This document shows, one piece after another, positions 9,679 through 20,817 of a stretch of DNA of 64,000 nucleotides. The first letter of the stretch is position 1, and each line of letters begins with the position of its first letter. The notes below the pieces were generated by a model, which saw nothing but the letters and a program-made list of their open reading frames with translations, was not told the DNA's origin and searched no databases. The position numbers and the translations under genes were made by a program. Source of the stretch: Bizionia sp. M204 (GTDB lineage: Bacteria > Bacteroidota > Bacteroidia > Flavobacteriales > Flavobacteriaceae); assembly GCF_023205095.1 (NCBI RefSeq), contig NZ_CP046242.1:143501-207500 (forward strand). Direction: 5' to 3'.

Positions 9679-10053
9679 ATGCCAACAATTTCACAATTAG
9701 TACGTAAAGGAAGAACCAAAATAACCAAGAAGAGTAAATCGGTTGCTTTAGATTCGTGTCCACAAAGACGTGGAGTATGTACGCGTGTTTACACTACTAC
9801 ACCTAAAAAACCAAATTCTGCAATGCGTAAAGTTGCAAGGGTAAGGTTAACAAATGGTAAAGAAGTAAATGCCTACATCCCAGGAGAAGGACACAACCTA
9901 CAAGAACACTCGATAGTATTGGTTAGAGGTGGAAGGGTAAAAGATTTACCAGGAGTTAGATATCACATTGTACGTGGTGCTTTAGACACAGCAGGTGTTG
10001 CAGGCAGAACGCAACGTAGATCTAAGTATGGTGCAAAACGCCCTAAAAAGTAA
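9679..10053 (+). CDS. rpsL: 30S ribosomal protein S12
   Basis: 124 residues, normal length. It carries the decoding-centre loops [16 protein letters not shown] and [13 protein letters not shown]; the lysines whose change gives streptomycin resistance in other bacteria are the wild-type ones. First gene of the str operon, 23 bp before rpsG. Confidence 0.98.
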   Translation: MPTISQLVRKGRTKITKKSKSVALDSCPQRRGVCTRVYTTTPKKPNSAMRKVARVRLTNGKEVNAYIPGEGHNLQEHSIVLVRGGRVKDLPGVRYHIVRGALDTAGVAGRTQRRSKYGAKRPKK

Positions 10054-10076
10054 TTAAAAAACTTTAAGAAGAAGAC

Positions 10077-10553
10077 ATGAGAAAAAGAGCAGCAAAAAAG
10101 AGACCGCTTTTACCAGATCCACGTTTTAACGATCAGTTAGTAACTAGATTCGTAAACATGATGATGTGGGATGGTAAGAAGTCAGTAGCTTTTAAAGTGT
10201 TTTACGATGCAATTGATATCGTAGAAGAAAAGAAAACAGATGATGAGAAAACTGCACTAGAAATGTGGAAAGATGCTTTATCTAATGTGATGCCTCACGT
10301 AGAAGTACGTAGTCGTCGTGTTGGTGGTGCTACATTCCAAATTCCAATGCAAATCCGTCCAGACCGTAAAGTTTCTACTGCAATGAAATGGCTTATAGGC
10401 TATGCACGTAAGAGAAACGAAAAATCAATGGCACAACGTTTAGCTTCAGAAATTTTAGCAGCAGCTAAAGAAGAAGGAGCGGCAGTGAAAAAACGTGTTG
10501 ATACCCATAAGATGGCGGAAGCAAATAAAGCATTCTCACACTTTAGATTTTAA
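10077..10553 (+). CDS. rpsG: 30S ribosomal protein S7
   Basis: 158 residues. Begins [17 protein letters not shown]; typical S7 motifs [16 protein letters not shown] and [17 protein letters not shown] are present. It nucleates assembly of the 30S head by binding the 3' major domain of 16S rRNA. Three bases separate it from fusA, so the two are probably translationally coupled. Confidence 0.98.
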   Translation: MRKRAAKKRPLLPDPRFNDQLVTRFVNMMMWDGKKSVAFKVFYDAIDIVEEKKTDDEKTALEMWKDALSNVMPHVEVRSRRVGGATFQIPMQIRPDRKVSTAMKWLIGYARKRNEKSMAQRLASEILAAAKEEGAAVKKRVDTHKMAEANKAFSHFRF

Positions 10554-10556
10554 GAA

Positions 10557-12683
10557 ATGGCAAGAGATTTAAAATTAACAAGAAATATAGGAATTGCAGC
10601 TCATATTGATGCTGGTAAAACAACAACAACAGAGCGAATTCTATTTTATACGGGTGTTTCACACAAAATTGGAGAGGTTCATGATGGTGCTTCTACAATG
10701 GACTGGATGGAGCAAGAAGCAGAAAGAGGTATTACAATTACATCTGCTGCAACTACTTGTGACTGGACATTCCCGAAAGAAAACGGTGAGCCAACAGCAG
10801 ATGCTCAAGATTACCACTTTAATATTATTGATACACCTGGTCACGTAGATTTTACCGTAGAGGTAAACCGTTCATTACGTGTTCTTGATGGGTTAGTATT
10901 CCTATTTAGTGCAGTTGATGGTGTTGAGCCACAATCTGAAACTAACTGGAGATTAGCAGATAACTATAAAGTTCCAAGAATTGGTTTCGTTAATAAAATG
11001 GACCGTCAAGGATCAGACTTTTTAGGAGTTTGTCAGCAAGTTAAAGATATGTTGAAGTCTAATGCAGTGCCAATTGTTTTAAATATTGGTGAAGAAGACG
11101 AGTTCAAAGGTATCGTAGATTTGGTTAAAAACAGAGCTATTGTTTGGCATGATGATAATTTCGGATCTACTTTTGATGTGGTGCCGATTCCAGAAAACAT
11201 GCAAGATGAAGTTCGTAAATATCGTGCTTTATTAATTGAGGAAGTAGCTGGCTATGATGAGAACTTATTAGAGAAATTCATGGAAGATGAAGATTCTATT
11301 ACTGAAGAAGAAGTGCATGCTGCACTTAGAGCTGCGGTAATGGATATGGCTATCATTCCTATGATTTGTGGTTCTTCATTCAAAAACAAAGGTGTTCAAT
11401 TCTTATTAGATGCTGTTTGTCGTTACTTACCATCTCCAATGGATAGAGAGAGTGTTGTGGGTATTAATCCAGACACAGATAAAGAAGAAAGACGTAAGCC
11501 TAGTGTTAATGAGCCTTTCTCGGCTTTAGCATTTAAAATTGCAACCGATCCTTTCGTAGGTCGTTTAGCATTTTTCCGTGCATATTCTGGGCGTTTAGAT
11601 GCTGGATCTTATATTTTGAACAATCGTTCAGGTAAAAAAGAACGTATCTCACGAATTTACCAAATGCATGCTAACAAGCAAAATGCTATCGATTTTATTG
11701 AAGCAGGTGATATTGGAGCGGCAGTAGGATTTAAAGATATTAAGACTGGTGATACCATGTCTGATGAGAAACATCCAATTGTTTTAGAATCTATGGACTT
11801 CCCAGATCCAGTAATTGGTATTGCTGTGGAGCCAAAAACGAAAGCAGATGTTGATAAAATGGGTATGGCTTTAGCTAAATTAGCAGAAGAAGATCCAACA
11901 TTTACAGCTAGAACAGACGAGAATTCAGGGCAAACTATTATATCAGGAATGGGTGAGCTTCACTTAGATATTATTGTAGATCGTTTACGTCGTGAGTTTA
12001 AAGTAGAGGTGAATCAAGGTGAGCCTCAAGTAGAATATAAAGAAGCTATTACAGCTGCAGCAGACCATAGAGAAGTTTACAAAAAACAATCTGGTGGTCG
12101 TGGTAAATTTGCTGATATCGTATTTACGGTGGAACCAGCAGATGAAGGTGTTGTAGGTCTTCAGTTTGAATCTATTATTAAAGGTGGTAACGTTCCTAAA
12201 GAATTTATCCCTTCTATTGAAAAAGGATTCAAAATGGCTATGGTAAATGGTCCTTTAGCTGGATATGAAATCGATTCTATGAAAGTGACATTGAAGGATG
12301 GATCTTACCATGATGTGGATTCGGATCAATTATCATTCGAATTAGCAGCTAAATTAGGATTTAAAAATTGTGCAAAAGCGGCTAAAGCTGTTATAATGGA
12401 GCCAATCATGAAATTGGAGGTGATTACACCAGAAGAAAACATGGGTGATATTGTAGGAGATTTAAACCGTCGTCGTGGACAAATGAGTGATATGGGTGAT
12501 AGAGCAGGTGCAAAAACTATTAAAGCCACTGTTCCTTTATCTGAAATGTTTGGATATGTTACCACATTAAGAACATTGTCATCAGGACGTGCAACATCAA
12601 CAATGGAATTTTCACACTATGCTGAAACACCTTCTAATATTTCAGAAGAGGTTATAAAAGCTGCTAAAGGTATTGAATCGTAA
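10557..12683 (+). CDS. fusA: Elongation factor G
   Basis: 708 residues, full length. The GTPase motifs are [12 protein letters not shown] (P-loop), DTPGHVDFT (G3) and NKMDRQG (G4). They are followed by domains II-V, with [18 protein letters not shown] in domain III and [20 protein letters not shown] in domain V. It drives tRNA-mRNA translocation. It lies in the str operon between rpsG and rpsJ; the tuf gene often found next to fusA is not here. Confidence 0.98.
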   Translation: MARDLKLTRNIGIAAHIDAGKTTTTERILFYTGVSHKIGEVHDGASTMDWMEQEAERGITITSAATTCDWTFPKENGEPTADAQDYHFNIIDTPGHVDFTVEVNRSLRVLDGLVFLFSAVDGVEPQSETNWRLADNYKVPRIGFVNKMDRQGSDFLGVCQQVKDMLKSNAVPIVLNIGEEDEFKGIVDLVKNRAIVWHDDNFGSTFDVVPIPENMQDEVRKYRALLIEEVAGYDENLLEKFMEDEDSITEEEVHAALRAAVMDMAIIPMICGSSFKNKGVQFLLDAVCRYLPSPMDRESVVGINPDTDKEERRKPSVNEPFSALAFKIATDPFVGRLAFFRAYSGRLDAGSYILNNRSGKKERISRIYQMHANKQNAIDFIEAGDIGAAVGFKDIKTGDTMSDEKHPIVLESMDFPDPVIGIAVEPKTKADVDKMGMALAKLAEEDPTFTARTDENSGQTIISGMGELHLDIIVDRLRREFKVEVNQGEPQVEYKEAITAAADHREVYKKQSGGRGKFADIVFTVEPADEGVVGLQFESIIKGGNVPKEFIPSIEKGFKMAMVNGPLAGYEIDSMKVTLKDGSYHDVDSDQLSFELAAKLGFKNCAKAAKAVIMEPIMKLEVITPEENMGDIVGDLNRRRGQMSDMGDRAGAKTIKATVPLSEMFGYVTTLRTLSSGRATSTMEFSHYAETPSNISEEVIKAAKGIES

Positions 12684-12694
12684 ATCTTAAGAAA

Positions 12695-13000
12695 ATGAGT
12701 CAAAAAATTAGAATAAAATTAAAGTCTTACGATCACAATTTAGTAGACAAGTCTGCTGAGAAGATTGTAAAAACAGTAAAAAGTACAGGTGCAGTTGTAA
12801 CGGGACCAATTCCATTACCAACACACAAGAAAATTTTCACTGTATTGCGTTCTCCACACGTTAACAAGAAGTCAAGAGAACAATTTCAATTAAGCTCTTA
12901 CAAGCGTTTACTTGATATTTACTCGTCTTCTTCAAAAACAATTGATGCTCTAATGAAGCTAGAGTTACCAAGTGGTGTAGAAGTAGAGATCAAAGTTTAG
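12695..13000 (+). CDS. rpsJ: 30S ribosomal protein S10
   Basis: 101 residues with [14 protein letters not shown] and [20 protein letters not shown], both diagnostic of S10/NusE. Besides its ribosome role, S10 joins the NusB antitermination complex. It closes the str operon 11 bp after fusA, instead of opening the S10 operon as in E. coli. A 169-bp leader with two inverted repeats separates it from rplC. Confidence 0.98.
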   Translation: MSQKIRIKLKSYDHNLVDKSAEKIVKTVKSTGAVVTGPIPLPTHKKIFTVLRSPHVNKKSREQFQLSSYKRLLDIYSSSSKTIDALMKLELPSGVEVEIKV

Positions 13001-13169
13001 TTATAAGCTTACATGTCCTTAACGATTGGTTAGGGAAAAACGGAAAAATACAATTCAAGGCTGAAACGTATTTTTCAGCCTTGAATATTTTACGGGTGAG
13101 TCGCGAATCATCCATAAACAAACAAGCAGGACAAATCGCGAGTTGTCCATAATATAATAAAGAAAAATT
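13001..13169 (+). promoter_or_regulatory. Structured rpsJ-rplC intergenic leader
   Basis: Two inverted repeats stand out. The first is a perfect 14-bp stem (ATTCAAGGCTGAAA at 13053-13066 with TTTCAGCCTTGAAT at 13073-13086, 6-base loop), with no T-run after it. The second is a 20-bp palindrome with one mismatched pair (13129-13148, centre TCGCGA), ending 21 bp before the rplC start; a second TCGCGA sits at 13101-13106. I infer an attenuator or ribosomal-protein autoregulation site for the S10 operon. I found no convincing TTTG/TAnnTTTG promoter here. Confidence 0.55.
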
Positions 13170-13787
13170 ATGTCTGGGTTAATTGGAAAAAAAATCGGTA
13201 TGACCAGCATCTTCGATGAAAATGGAAAAAACATTCCATGTACAGTAATCGAAGCTGGACCATGTATCGTTACCCAAGTCAGAACTGAAGAAGTTGACGG
13301 TTATAGTGCTGTACAACTTGGTTTCGATGACGCGACAGAAAAAAGCGCTACTAAAGCGGACCTAGGTCACGCTAAAAAAGCAGGAACTTCTGTAAAACGC
13401 AAGATCGTTGAATTTAAAGGTTTTGATAAGGAGTACAAATTAGGTGATGCAATAACAGTTGAGCATTTTGCTGAAGGAGAGTTCGTAGATATTTCTGGGA
13501 CATCTAAAGGTAAAGGATTTCAAGGTGTTGTTAAACGTCATGGTTTTGCTGGTGTGGGTCAAGCTACTCACGGTCAACACAACCGTTTAAGAGCTCCTGG
13601 TTCTATTGGTGCGGCTTCATATCCTGCAAGAGTATTTAAAGGAATGAAGATGGCAGGAAGAATGGGAACTGATCAAGTAAAAGTTGAAAATTTAAGAGTT
13701 TTAAAAGTAGTTGCTGAAAAGAACCTACTAGTTGTTAAAGGATGTGTTCCTGGACATAAAAACGCTTATGTAATTATTAGAAAATAA
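13170..13787 (+). CDS. rplC: 50S ribosomal protein L3
   Basis: 205 residues with the L3 core GIIGKK-like start ([17 protein letters not shown]) and [20 protein letters not shown], the loop that reaches the peptidyl-transferase centre. First gene of the S10 block; its TAA stop overlaps the rplD ATG by one base. Confidence 0.97.
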   Translation: MSGLIGKKIGMTSIFDENGKNIPCTVIEAGPCIVTQVRTEEVDGYSAVQLGFDDATEKSATKADLGHAKKAGTSVKRKIVEFKGFDKEYKLGDAITVEHFAEGEFVDISGTSKGKGFQGVVKRHGFAGVGQATHGQHNRLRAPGSIGAASYPARVFKGMKMAGRMGTDQVKVENLRVLKVVAEKNLLVVKGCVPGHKNAYVIIRK

Positions 13788-14416
13788 TGAAAGTAGCAGT
13801 TTTAGATTTAAACGGAAAAGACACAGGAAGACAAGTTGACTTGTCTAAAGATGTGTTTGCTATTGAGCCTAATAATCATGCGGTTTATTTGGATGTTAAA
13901 CAATATTTAGCAAACCAAAGACAAGGGACTCATAAAGCAAAAGAACGTGCAGAAATTTCTGGTAGTACACGTAAAATAAAGAAACAAAAAGGAACAGGTA
14001 CAGCGCGTGCTGGTAGTATAAAATCTGGTCTTTTTAAAGGTGGTGGACGTATGTTCGGACCTAGACCTAGAAACTATAGCTTTAAGTTAAACAAAAATGT
14101 GAAACGATTAGCTCGTAAATCTGCTTTATCAATTAAAGCAAACGAGAAATCAATCGTAGTTTTAGAGGACTTTAATTTTGAGTCTCCAAAAACAAAAAAC
14201 TTCACAGCAGTTTTAAAAGCTTTAGACCTAGTCAATAAAAAATCTCTCTTTGTGTTGGGTGCTTCAAATAATAATGTATATTTGTCGTCACGCAATTTAA
14301 AAGGTTCTGAAGTTATAACTAGCTCGGAAATAAGCACTTACAAGATTTTAAATGCAAATCAAGTAGTGCTTTTAGAGAGTTCTTTAGAAGGAATTGTAAC
14401 GAATTTAAGTAAATAA
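13787..14416 (+). CDS. rplD: 50S ribosomal protein L4
   Basis: 209 residues with the exit-tunnel loop [20 protein letters not shown] and [13 protein letters not shown]. In E. coli L4 represses its own operon. Whether it does so here through the leader at 13001-13169 is open. Start overlaps the rplC stop (TAATG). Confidence 0.97.
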   Translation: MKVAVLDLNGKDTGRQVDLSKDVFAIEPNNHAVYLDVKQYLANQRQGTHKAKERAEISGSTRKIKKQKGTGTARAGSIKSGLFKGGGRMFGPRPRNYSFKLNKNVKRLARKSALSIKANEKSIVVLEDFNFESPKTKNFTAVLKALDLVNKKSLFVLGASNNNVYLSSRNLKGSEVITSSEISTYKILNANQVVLLESSLEGIVTNLSK

Positions 14417-14423
14417 GAAACAG

Positions 14424-14714
14424 ATGAACATCTTAATTAAACCTATAATCACAGAAAAAGCGACTGCTAATAGCGAGTTAAGAAACTGCTATACTTTCGC
14501 GGTGAATACCAAGGCGAACAAGGTAGAAATCAAAAAAGCGGTGGAAGCTGCTTATGGCGTTTCTGTTGAAAAAGTTCGTACTATTAATGTCCGTCCAGAT
14601 AGAAGTACTAAGTTTACAAAAACTGGTATTCAACATGGTAAAACAAATGCTGTTAAAAAGGCAATTGTACAACTGGCGGAAGGTGAAATGATTGATTTAT
14701 ACAGTAACATGTAA
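14424..14714 (+). CDS. rplW: 50S ribosomal protein L23
   Basis: 96 residues. Starts MNILIKPIITEKAT and contains NKVEIKKAVEAAYGVSV, both typical. L23 sits at the tunnel exit and docks the signal-recognition particle and trigger factor. Seven bases after rplD. Confidence 0.97.
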   Translation: MNILIKPIITEKATANSELRNCYTFAVNTKANKVEIKKAVEAAYGVSVEKVRTINVRPDRSTKFTKTGIQHGKTNAVKKAIVQLAEGEMIDLYSNM

Positions 14715-14730
14715 TTAAAGACAACAAAAA

Positions 14731-15558
14731 ATGTCAGTAAGAAAATTAAAACCAATCACACCAGGACAGCGATTTAGAGTAGTAAATGGTTACGACGCCA
14801 TTACTACTGATAAGCCGGAGAAAAGTTTATTAGCTCCGAAAAAAAGGTCTGGTGGTAGAAACAGTCGCGGAAAAATGACTATGCGCTACATAGGTGGTGG
14901 TCATAAGAAAAGGTATCGTATTATCGATTTTAAACGTAACAAAACTGGAATCCCAGCTGAAGTTAAGTCTATCGAGTATGATCCAAACAGAACAGCGTTT
15001 ATTGCGTTGTTAAACTATCAAGATGGAGAGAAAGCGTATATCATTGCTCAAAATGGTTTACAAGTAGGTCAGACTATCGTTTCCGGAGACAGCAATGTAG
15101 CTCCAGAAGTTGGTAATGCTATGCCACTATCTCAAATTCCATTAGGAACTATTATTTCTTGTGTAGAATTACGTCCAGGTCAAGGAGCTGTTATGGCTAG
15201 AAGTGCTGGAACATTTGCACAGTTAATGGCTAGAGGTGATAAATTTGCATCTATAAAATTACCATCAGGTGAAACACGTTTAGTGTTAATTACATGTATG
15301 GCTACAATAGGTGTTGTATCTAATTCAGATCATCAATTGTTAGTATCAGGTAAAGCTGGTAGATCAAGATGGTTAGGAAGAAGACCTCGTACAAGACCAG
15401 TAGTGATGAACCCAGTCGATCACCCAATGGGTGGTGGTGAAGGTAAATCTTCAGGTGGTCATCCACGTTCTAGAAATGGTATACCTGCTAAAGGTTATAG
15501 AACCCGTTCTAAAACAAAAGCGAGTAATAAATATATTGTAGAACGTAGAAAGAAATAA
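14731..15558 (+). CDS. rplB: 50S ribosomal protein L2
   Basis: 275 residues. Contains [20 protein letters not shown] and the C-terminal motif [20 protein letters not shown], with the conserved His needed for peptidyl transfer and subunit joining. Position between rplW and rpsS is canonical. Confidence 0.98.
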   Translation: MSVRKLKPITPGQRFRVVNGYDAITTDKPEKSLLAPKKRSGGRNSRGKMTMRYIGGGHKKRYRIIDFKRNKTGIPAEVKSIEYDPNRTAFIALLNYQDGEKAYIIAQNGLQVGQTIVSGDSNVAPEVGNAMPLSQIPLGTIISCVELRPGQGAVMARSAGTFAQLMARGDKFASIKLPSGETRLVLITCMATIGVVSNSDHQLLVSGKAGRSRWLGRRPRTRPVVMNPVDHPMGGGEGKSSGGHPRSRNGIPAKGYRTRSKTKASNKYIVERRKK

Positions 15559-15561
15559 GAC

Positions 15562-15840
15562 ATGTCAAGATCATTAAAAAAAGGACCTTACGTTCATTAT
15601 AAATTAGAGAAGAAAGTGGCTTCCAATGTGGAGGGTAACAAAAAAACGGTAATCAAAACGTGGTCTAGAGCCTCAATGATTACACCAGATTTTGTTGGTC
15701 AAACAATTGCAGTACATAACGGACGTCAGTTTGTTCCTGTTTATGTAACTGAAAACATGGTAGGGCACAAATTAGGAGAATTTTCACCAACACGATCTTT
15801 TAGAGGTCATGCAGGTGCTAAAAATAAAGGTAAAAAGTAG
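15562..15840 (+). CDS. rpsS: 30S ribosomal protein S19
   Basis: 92 residues, [15 protein letters not shown] start and [20 protein letters not shown]. It pairs with S13 in the 30S head. Three bases after rplB, six before rplV. Confidence 0.97.
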   Translation: MSRSLKKGPYVHYKLEKKVASNVEGNKKTVIKTWSRASMITPDFVGQTIAVHNGRQFVPVYVTENMVGHKLGEFSPTRSFRGHAGAKNKGKK

Positions 15841-15846
15841 TAAGCT

Positions 15847-16254
15847 ATGGGAAGTCGTAAAAAACAAATGGCAGACGCTATTAAGGATGCAAAAAAGGAA
15901 ATCGCTTTTGCAAAACTTAATAACTGTCCTACATCACCGAGAAAAATGCGTTTAGTAGCCGATTTAGTAAGAGGTGAACGCGTAGAAAAAGCGCTTAATA
16001 TTTTAAAATTTAGCTCAAAAGAAGCATCAGGTCGTTTAGAGACTTTGTTATTGTCTGCCATTGCAAACTGGCAAGCGAAGAACGAAGATGCAAGTATTGA
16101 AGATGCTGAATTATTTGTTAAGGAGATCCGTGTAGATGGTGGCTCAATGTTAAAGAGATTGCGTCCAGCACCACAAGGTCGTGCACACAGAATTAGAAAA
16201 CGTTCAAACCACGTAACAATCGTAGTTGGAGCTAACAATAACACACAAGCTTAA
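15847..16254 (+). CDS. rplV: 50S ribosomal protein L22
   Basis: 135 residues. Contains [18 protein letters not shown] and the tunnel-hairpin region [20 protein letters not shown]. The N-terminus has about 20 more residues than E. coli L22, as is usual in this phylum. Confidence 0.97.
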   Translation: MGSRKKQMADAIKDAKKEIAFAKLNNCPTSPRKMRLVADLVRGERVEKALNILKFSSKEASGRLETLLLSAIANWQAKNEDASIEDAELFVKEIRVDGGSMLKRLRPAPQGRAHRIRKRSNHVTIVVGANNNTQA

Positions 16255-16260
16255 ATAGAT

Positions 16261-16980
16261 ATGGGACAAAAAACAAATCCAATCGGAAATCGTTTAGGAA
16301 TTATCAGAGGATGGGAATCTAACTGGTACGGAGGAAACGATTATGGTGATAAACTTGCCGAAGACGATAAGATCAGAAAGTACGTTCATGCACGTCTATC
16401 TAAAGCTAGTGTTTCACGAGTAATTATTGAGCGTACGCTTAAACTTGTAACCGTTACTATCACAACGGCTCGTCCTGGGATCATTATTGGTAAAGGCGGT
16501 CAAGAGGTAGACAAGTTAAAGGAAGAGCTTAAAAAGATTACTGGTAAAGAAGTTCAAATAAATATATTTGAAATTAAAAGACCGGAACTTGATGCGTTTT
16601 TAGTTGCATCTAGTGTGGCTCGTCAAATTGAAAATCGTATCTCATACAGACGTGCGATTAAGATGGCCATTGCTGCAACTATGAGAATGAATGCTGAAGG
16701 AATCAAAATTCAAATTAGTGGACGTTTAAACGGAGCTGAAATGGCACGTAGCGAACACTACAAAGAAGGACGTATTCCTTTATCAACCTTTAGAGCCGAT
16801 ATTGACTATGCTTTAGTTGAAGCACACACTACTTATGGTAGATTAGGTGTTAAAGTATGGATCATGAAAGGTGAAGTATATGGTAAAAGAGAACTTTCTC
16901 CGCTTGTTGGATTATCTAAAAAGCAAGGAAAAGGTGGACGTGGTGGAAACAGAGATTCAAAACCTCGTCGTAGAAAGTAA
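16261..16980 (+). CDS. rpsC: 30S ribosomal protein S3
   Basis: 239 residues. The start is [20 protein letters not shown]; a KH domain carries the GxxG loop [16 protein letters not shown] basic tail [15 protein letters not shown] closes it. S3 lines the mRNA entry channel and helps unwind mRNA. Confidence 0.98.
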   Translation: MGQKTNPIGNRLGIIRGWESNWYGGNDYGDKLAEDDKIRKYVHARLSKASVSRVIIERTLKLVTVTITTARPGIIIGKGGQEVDKLKEELKKITGKEVQINIFEIKRPELDAFLVASSVARQIENRISYRRAIKMAIAATMRMNAEGIKIQISGRLNGAEMARSEHYKEGRIPLSTFRADIDYALVEAHTTYGRLGVKVWIMKGEVYGKRELSPLVGLSKKQGKGGRGGNRDSKPRRRK

Positions 16981-17000
16981 TCGTTTAAAGAAAAGAAAGA

Positions 17001-17420
17001 ATGTTACAGCCTAAAAGAACAAAATTTCGTAAGCAACAAAAAGGACGTATGAAAGGTAATGCCGGAAGAGGGCATTTACTATCTAGCGGAACCTTTGGTA
17101 TAAAATCAATGGACACAAGCTTTGTTACAGCACGTCAAATTGAAGCAGCACGTATTGCCGCTACACGTTTCATGAAGAGAGAAGGATCTATCTGGATTAA
17201 AATTTTTCCAGACAAGCCTATTACAAAGAAACCTCTTGAAGTACGTATGGGTAAAGGTAAAGGTGCCGTGGAATATTGGGTAGCAGTAGTTAAGCCAGGT
17301 CGCGTACTTTTTGAAGTAGGTGGTGTACCACTAGACGTTGCAAAGGAAGCATTACGATTGGCAGCACAGAAATTGCCAGTTAAAACTAAATTTATAATCG
17401 CTAGAGATTACGAAGCATAA
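17001..17420 (+). CDS. rplP: 50S ribosomal protein L16
   Basis: 139 residues, with [19 protein letters not shown] at the start and [18 protein letters not shown], which contacts the A- and P-site tRNAs. Twenty bases after rpsC. Confidence 0.97.
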   Translation: MLQPKRTKFRKQQKGRMKGNAGRGHLLSSGTFGIKSMDTSFVTARQIEAARIAATRFMKREGSIWIKIFPDKPITKKPLEVRMGKGKGAVEYWVAVVKPGRVLFEVGGVPLDVAKEALRLAAQKLPVKTKFIIARDYEA

Positions 17421-17433
17421 TTTATTTGATACT

Positions 17434-17625
17434 ATGAAACAATCAGAAATTAAAGAATTATCTGTAGCCGAGTTACAAGAGAAACTTGGTGAGACAACAA
17501 AGAGTTATTCAGAAATGAAAATGGCTCATGCAATTTCGCCTCTAGAAAATCCAATTCAGTTGCGTTCTGCAAGAAGAACCGTAGCAAGAATTGCGACAGA
17601 ATTAACCAAAAGAGAATTACAATAA
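17434..17625 (+). CDS. rpmC: 50S ribosomal protein L29
   Basis: 63 residues. IKELSVAELQEKLGE and NPIQLRSARRTVARI are characteristic. It sits at the tunnel exit beside L23. An open frame on the other strand in the same place is a shadow. Confidence 0.96.
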   Translation: MKQSEIKELSVAELQEKLGETTKSYSEMKMAHAISPLENPIQLRSARRTVARIATELTKRELQ

Positions 17626-17637
17626 TTCTGCAGAAAG

Positions 17638-17895
17638 ATGGAAACAAGAAATTTAAGAAAAGAACGTGTAGGAATTGTTACTAGTAATAAGATGCAGAAA
17701 TCTATTGTGGTAGCTGAAGTTAAGAAAGTAAAACATCCTATGTATGGAAAATTCGTGTTGAAAACAAAGAAATACGTTGCACACGATGAAACGAACGATT
17801 GTAACGTTGGAGATACTGTAAAGATCATGGAAACACGACCTATGAGTAAATCTAAATGTTGGAGATTAGTTGAAATAATTGAAAGAGCGAAGTAA
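17638..17895 (+). CDS. rpsQ: 30S ribosomal protein S17
   Basis: 85 residues with [20 protein letters not shown] and the OB-fold core [17 protein letters not shown]. Binds 16S helix 11 early in assembly. Two bases separate it from rplN. Confidence 0.97.
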   Translation: METRNLRKERVGIVTSNKMQKSIVVAEVKKVKHPMYGKFVLKTKKYVAHDETNDCNVGDTVKIMETRPMSKSKCWRLVEIIERAK

Positions 17896-17897
17896 TT

Positions 17898-18266
17898 ATG
17901 TTACAGACTGAATCAAGATTAAAAGTAGCTGATAACACCGGAGCGAAAGAGGTTTTAACCATTCGTGTACTAGGTGGTACTAAAAGAAGATACGCTTCTG
18001 TAGGAGACAAAATAGTTGTTTCCGTTAAAGATGCAACACCTAATGGAAGCATTAAAAAAGGTGCTGTTTCTACTGCAGTTGTCGTACGTACTAAGAAAGA
18101 AGTAAGAAGACCAGACGGATCTTATATTAGATTTGATGATAACGCATGTGTTTTATTAAACCCAACGGGTGAAATGAGAGGAACACGTGTATTTGGTCCT
18201 GTTGCTAGAGAACTTCGTGATAAACAATTCATGAAAATTGTATCATTAGCACCTGAAGTGCTTTAA
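17898..18266 (+). CDS. rplN: 50S ribosomal protein L14
   Basis: 122 residues. The start [18 protein letters not shown] and the end [23 protein letters not shown] are typical. It forms part of the intersubunit bridge and is the docking site for RsfS. Confidence 0.98.
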   Translation: MLQTESRLKVADNTGAKEVLTIRVLGGTKRRYASVGDKIVVSVKDATPNGSIKKGAVSTAVVVRTKKEVRRPDGSYIRFDDNACVLLNPTGEMRGTRVFGPVARELRDKQFMKIVSLAPEVL

Positions 18267-18277
18267 TGAAAAATAAA

Positions 18278-18589
18278 ATGACAAAGCTTAAAATTAAATC
18301 AGGAGATACCGTAAAAGTTAATGCTGGAGACCATAAAGGATCTGAAGGTAAAGTACTAAAGGTATTAATAGATAAGAACAAGGCGATTGTTGAGGGTGTG
18401 AACATGGTGAAAAAACATATGAAACCAAGTGCACAAAGTCCTCAAGGAGGAATCGTTGAAAAAGAAGCAGCTATTCATATTTCTAACTTGTCTTTATTAA
18501 CCGCTAAAGGTGAAGAGACACGTGTAGGATATAGAATGGAAGGCGACAAAAAAGTGAGATTTTCTAAAAAATCAAATGAAGTAATATAG
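18278..18589 (+). CDS. rplX: 50S ribosomal protein L24
   Basis: 103 residues from ATG 18278 ([20 protein letters not shown], the KOW domain). A second in-frame ATG at 18266 overlaps the rplN stop (TAATG) and would add MKNK. I prefer the inner start by family length, but coupling through 18266 is possible. L24 is an early assembly initiator. Confidence 0.93.
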   Translation: MTKLKIKSGDTVKVNAGDHKGSEGKVLKVLIDKNKAIVEGVNMVKKHMKPSAQSPQGGIVEKEAAIHISNLSLLTAKGEETRVGYRMEGDKKVRFSKKSNEVI

Positions 18590-18591
18590 TT

Positions 18592-19143
18592 ATGGGATAT
18601 ACACCGAGACTTAAAGAAGAGTACAACAGCAGAATAATTGCTGCTCTTAAGGATGAATTTGGTTATAACAATGTTATGCAAGTGCCTAAACTACAAAAGA
18701 TAGTATTATCTAAAGGTGTAGGTGCAGCAGTTGCAGACAAAAAGTTAATTGACCACGCAGTGGAAGAATTAACGACTATAACAGGACAACGTGCAATAGC
18801 AACCATCTCTAAAAAGGATGTTGCATCATTTAAATTACGTAAAGGAATGCCAATTGGTGCTAAAGTAACTTTACGTGGTGAGAAAATGTACGAATTTTTA
18901 GATCGTTTAGTAACTTCAGCTTTACCACGAGTAAGAGATTTTAATGGTGTTAAAGCAACCGGTTTTGACGGTAGAGGAAACTACAATTTAGGAATTACAG
19001 AACAAATTATCTTTCCAGAAATTGACATTGATAAAGTGAATAAAATTTCAGGTATGGATATTACTTTTGTAACCAATGCGGATACTGATAAAGAAGCAAA
19101 ATCACTATTAACCGAATTAGGATTACCTTTTCAAAAAAATTAA
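18592..19143 (+). CDS. rplE: 50S ribosomal protein L5
   Basis: 183 residues with [39 protein letters not shown] and [17 protein letters not shown]. Binds 5S rRNA in the central protuberance. Two bases after rplX. Confidence 0.98.
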   Translation: MGYTPRLKEEYNSRIIAALKDEFGYNNVMQVPKLQKIVLSKGVGAAVADKKLIDHAVEELTTITGQRAIATISKKDVASFKLRKGMPIGAKVTLRGEKMYEFLDRLVTSALPRVRDFNGVKATGFDGRGNYNLGITEQIIFPEIDIDKVNKISGMDITFVTNADTDKEAKSLLTELGLPFQKN

Positions 19144-19146
19144 GAT

Positions 19147-19416
19147 ATGGCTAAAGAATCAATGAAAGCCCGTGAGGTAAAGAGAGCAAAAACAGTAGCT
19201 AAATATGCTGAAAAGCGCAAAGCTTTAAAAGAAGCTGGCGATTATGAAGCACTACAAAGGTTACCAAAAAATGCCTCGCCTGTGCGTCAACATAACCGTT
19301 GTAAGCTTACAGGAAGACCTAAAGGTTATATGAGAACATTTGGTATTTCTCGTGTAATGTTTAGAGAAATGGCTAACCAAGGTTTAATACCTGGTGTTAG
19401 AAAAGCAAGTTGGTAA
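19147..19416 (+). CDS. rpsN: 30S ribosomal protein S14 (long, zinc-free form)
   Basis: 89 residues with [19 protein letters not shown] and the terminal VRKASW. Only one Cys remains in the region where the short form has two CxxC pairs, so this is the zinc-independent type. A 67-bp gap follows before rpsH. Confidence 0.97.
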   Translation: MAKESMKAREVKRAKTVAKYAEKRKALKEAGDYEALQRLPKNASPVRQHNRCKLTGRPKGYMRTFGISRVMFREMANQGLIPGVRKASW

Positions 19417-19483
19417 AAAATATTAATTGGTTTCAGGTTTAATCCTAAAAAAGATTGAAAACCGTTACCGCAAATTTATAATT

Positions 19484-19882
19484 ATGACTACAGATCCAAT
19501 CGCGGATTATTTGACACGAATTAGAAATGCTGTGAGTGCAAACCACAGAGTAGTAGAAATACCTGCTTCTAATTTAAAGAAAGAAATCACTAAAATATTA
19601 TTCGATCAAGGATATATTTTAAGTTACAAGTTTGAAGATTCAGCTGTACAAGGAACTATTAAAATAGCCCTTAAATACAACAAGGAAACTAAAGAACCTG
19701 TAATTAAGAAGATTCAAAGAATAAGTAAACCAGGTTTACGTAAGTACGCAAGTTCAAAAGAGCTTCCTAGAATTCTTAATGGTCTTGGTATTGCCATTGT
19801 TTCTACATCACATGGTGTAATGACAGGCAAACAAGCACAAAGGGATAATGTAGGAGGTGAAGTACTTTGTTACGTTTACTAA
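19484..19882 (+). CDS. rpsH: 30S ribosomal protein S8
   Basis: 132 residues from ATG 19484 (MTTDPIADYLTRIRNAV). The frame is open upstream to 19427, but those 19 residues have no counterpart in S8. The end reads STSHGVMTGKQAQRDNVGG, as expected. In E. coli S8 represses the spc operon. Confidence 0.97.
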   Translation: MTTDPIADYLTRIRNAVSANHRVVEIPASNLKKEITKILFDQGYILSYKFEDSAVQGTIKIALKYNKETKEPVIKKIQRISKPGLRKYASSKELPRILNGLGIAIVSTSHGVMTGKQAQRDNVGGEVLCYVY

Positions 19883-19901
19883 TTAAAAAAGACTATAGAA
19901 C

Positions 19902-20444
19902 ATGTCAAGAATAGGTAATAACCCAGTAGTAATTCCAGCAGGAGTTACAGTTGAAATCAACAATAACGTGGTTACAGTTAAAGGAAAATTAGGTGAATTA
20001 TCACAAGAATTTTCTGATGTAACAATTAAAGTTGAAGAAGGAAATGTTATAGTTGAGCGTTCTTCTGATAAGAAAAACGAAAAAGCAAAACATGGTCTTT
20101 ATAGATCACTTATCAATAATATGGTTGAAGGTGTATCTAATGGATGGACAAAAAATTTAGAGTTAGTAGGTGTTGGATATAGAGCAAGTAATCAAGGTCA
20201 GAAACTTGATTTAGCTTTAGGTTTTTCTCATAACATAGTATTAGACATTGCTCCAGAAGTAAGTGTTGAAACTATTTCAGATAAAGGTAAAAATCCAATC
20301 ATTAAATTAACTTCTCATGATAAACAACTTGTTGGTCAAGTAGCTGCTAAAATTCGCGGCTTTAGACCACCTGAGCCTTATAAAGGAAAAGGTGTGAAGT
20401 TTGTTGGCGAAGAATTAAGAAGAAAAGCAGGTAAATCAGCTTAA
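19902..20444 (+). CDS. rplF: 50S ribosomal protein L6
   Basis: 180 residues with two L6 repeats; the C-terminal IRGFRPPEPYKGKGVKFVGE is diagnostic. It lies near the GTPase-associated centre of the large subunit. Nineteen bases after rpsH. Confidence 0.98.
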   Translation: MSRIGNNPVVIPAGVTVEINNNVVTVKGKLGELSQEFSDVTIKVEEGNVIVERSSDKKNEKAKHGLYRSLINNMVEGVSNGWTKNLELVGVGYRASNQGQKLDLALGFSHNIVLDIAPEVSVETISDKGKNPIIKLTSHDKQLVGQVAAKIRGFRPPEPYKGKGVKFVGEELRRKAGKSA

Positions 20445-20454
20445 TAAGTAAGTT

Positions 20455-20811
20455 ATGGCATTAACAAAGAACGAAAGACGATTAAGAATAAAAAGCAGAG
20501 TTCGTAAGGTAGTTTCTGGTACAGAAGCTAGACCAAGATTATCTGTTTTCAGAAGCAATAAAGAAATTTATGCACAAGTTGTAGATGACGTGACTGGTAA
20601 AACTATCAGTGCAGCATCTTCAAGAGATAAGGACATTAGTTCTGCAAAAGGTACAAAAGCAGAGGTTGCTACATTAGTAGGAAAATCTGTTGCTGAAAAA
20701 GCCCTTAAAGCGGGTGTAGATACTATTTCTTTTGATAGAGGTGGATATTTATATCATGGAAGAGTAAAATCATTAGCAGAAGGTGCTAGAGAAGCAGGAC
20801 TTAAATTTTAA
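20455..20811 (+). CDS. rplR: 50S ribosomal protein L18
   Basis: 118 residues with [20 protein letters not shown] and the end [20 protein letters not shown]. 5S rRNA-binding protein. Canonical place between rplF and rpsE. Confidence 0.98.
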   Translation: MALTKNERRLRIKSRVRKVVSGTEARPRLSVFRSNKEIYAQVVDDVTGKTISAASSRDKDISSAKGTKAEVATLVGKSVAEKALKAGVDTISFDRGGYLYHGRVKSLAEGAREAGLKF

Positions 20812-20817
20812 GAAATT

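Noticed and set aside
13053..13086. Rho-independent terminator after rpsJ
   Set aside because: The stem is strong but lacks a T-run, so I list the whole gap as a regulatory leader without calling this a terminator.
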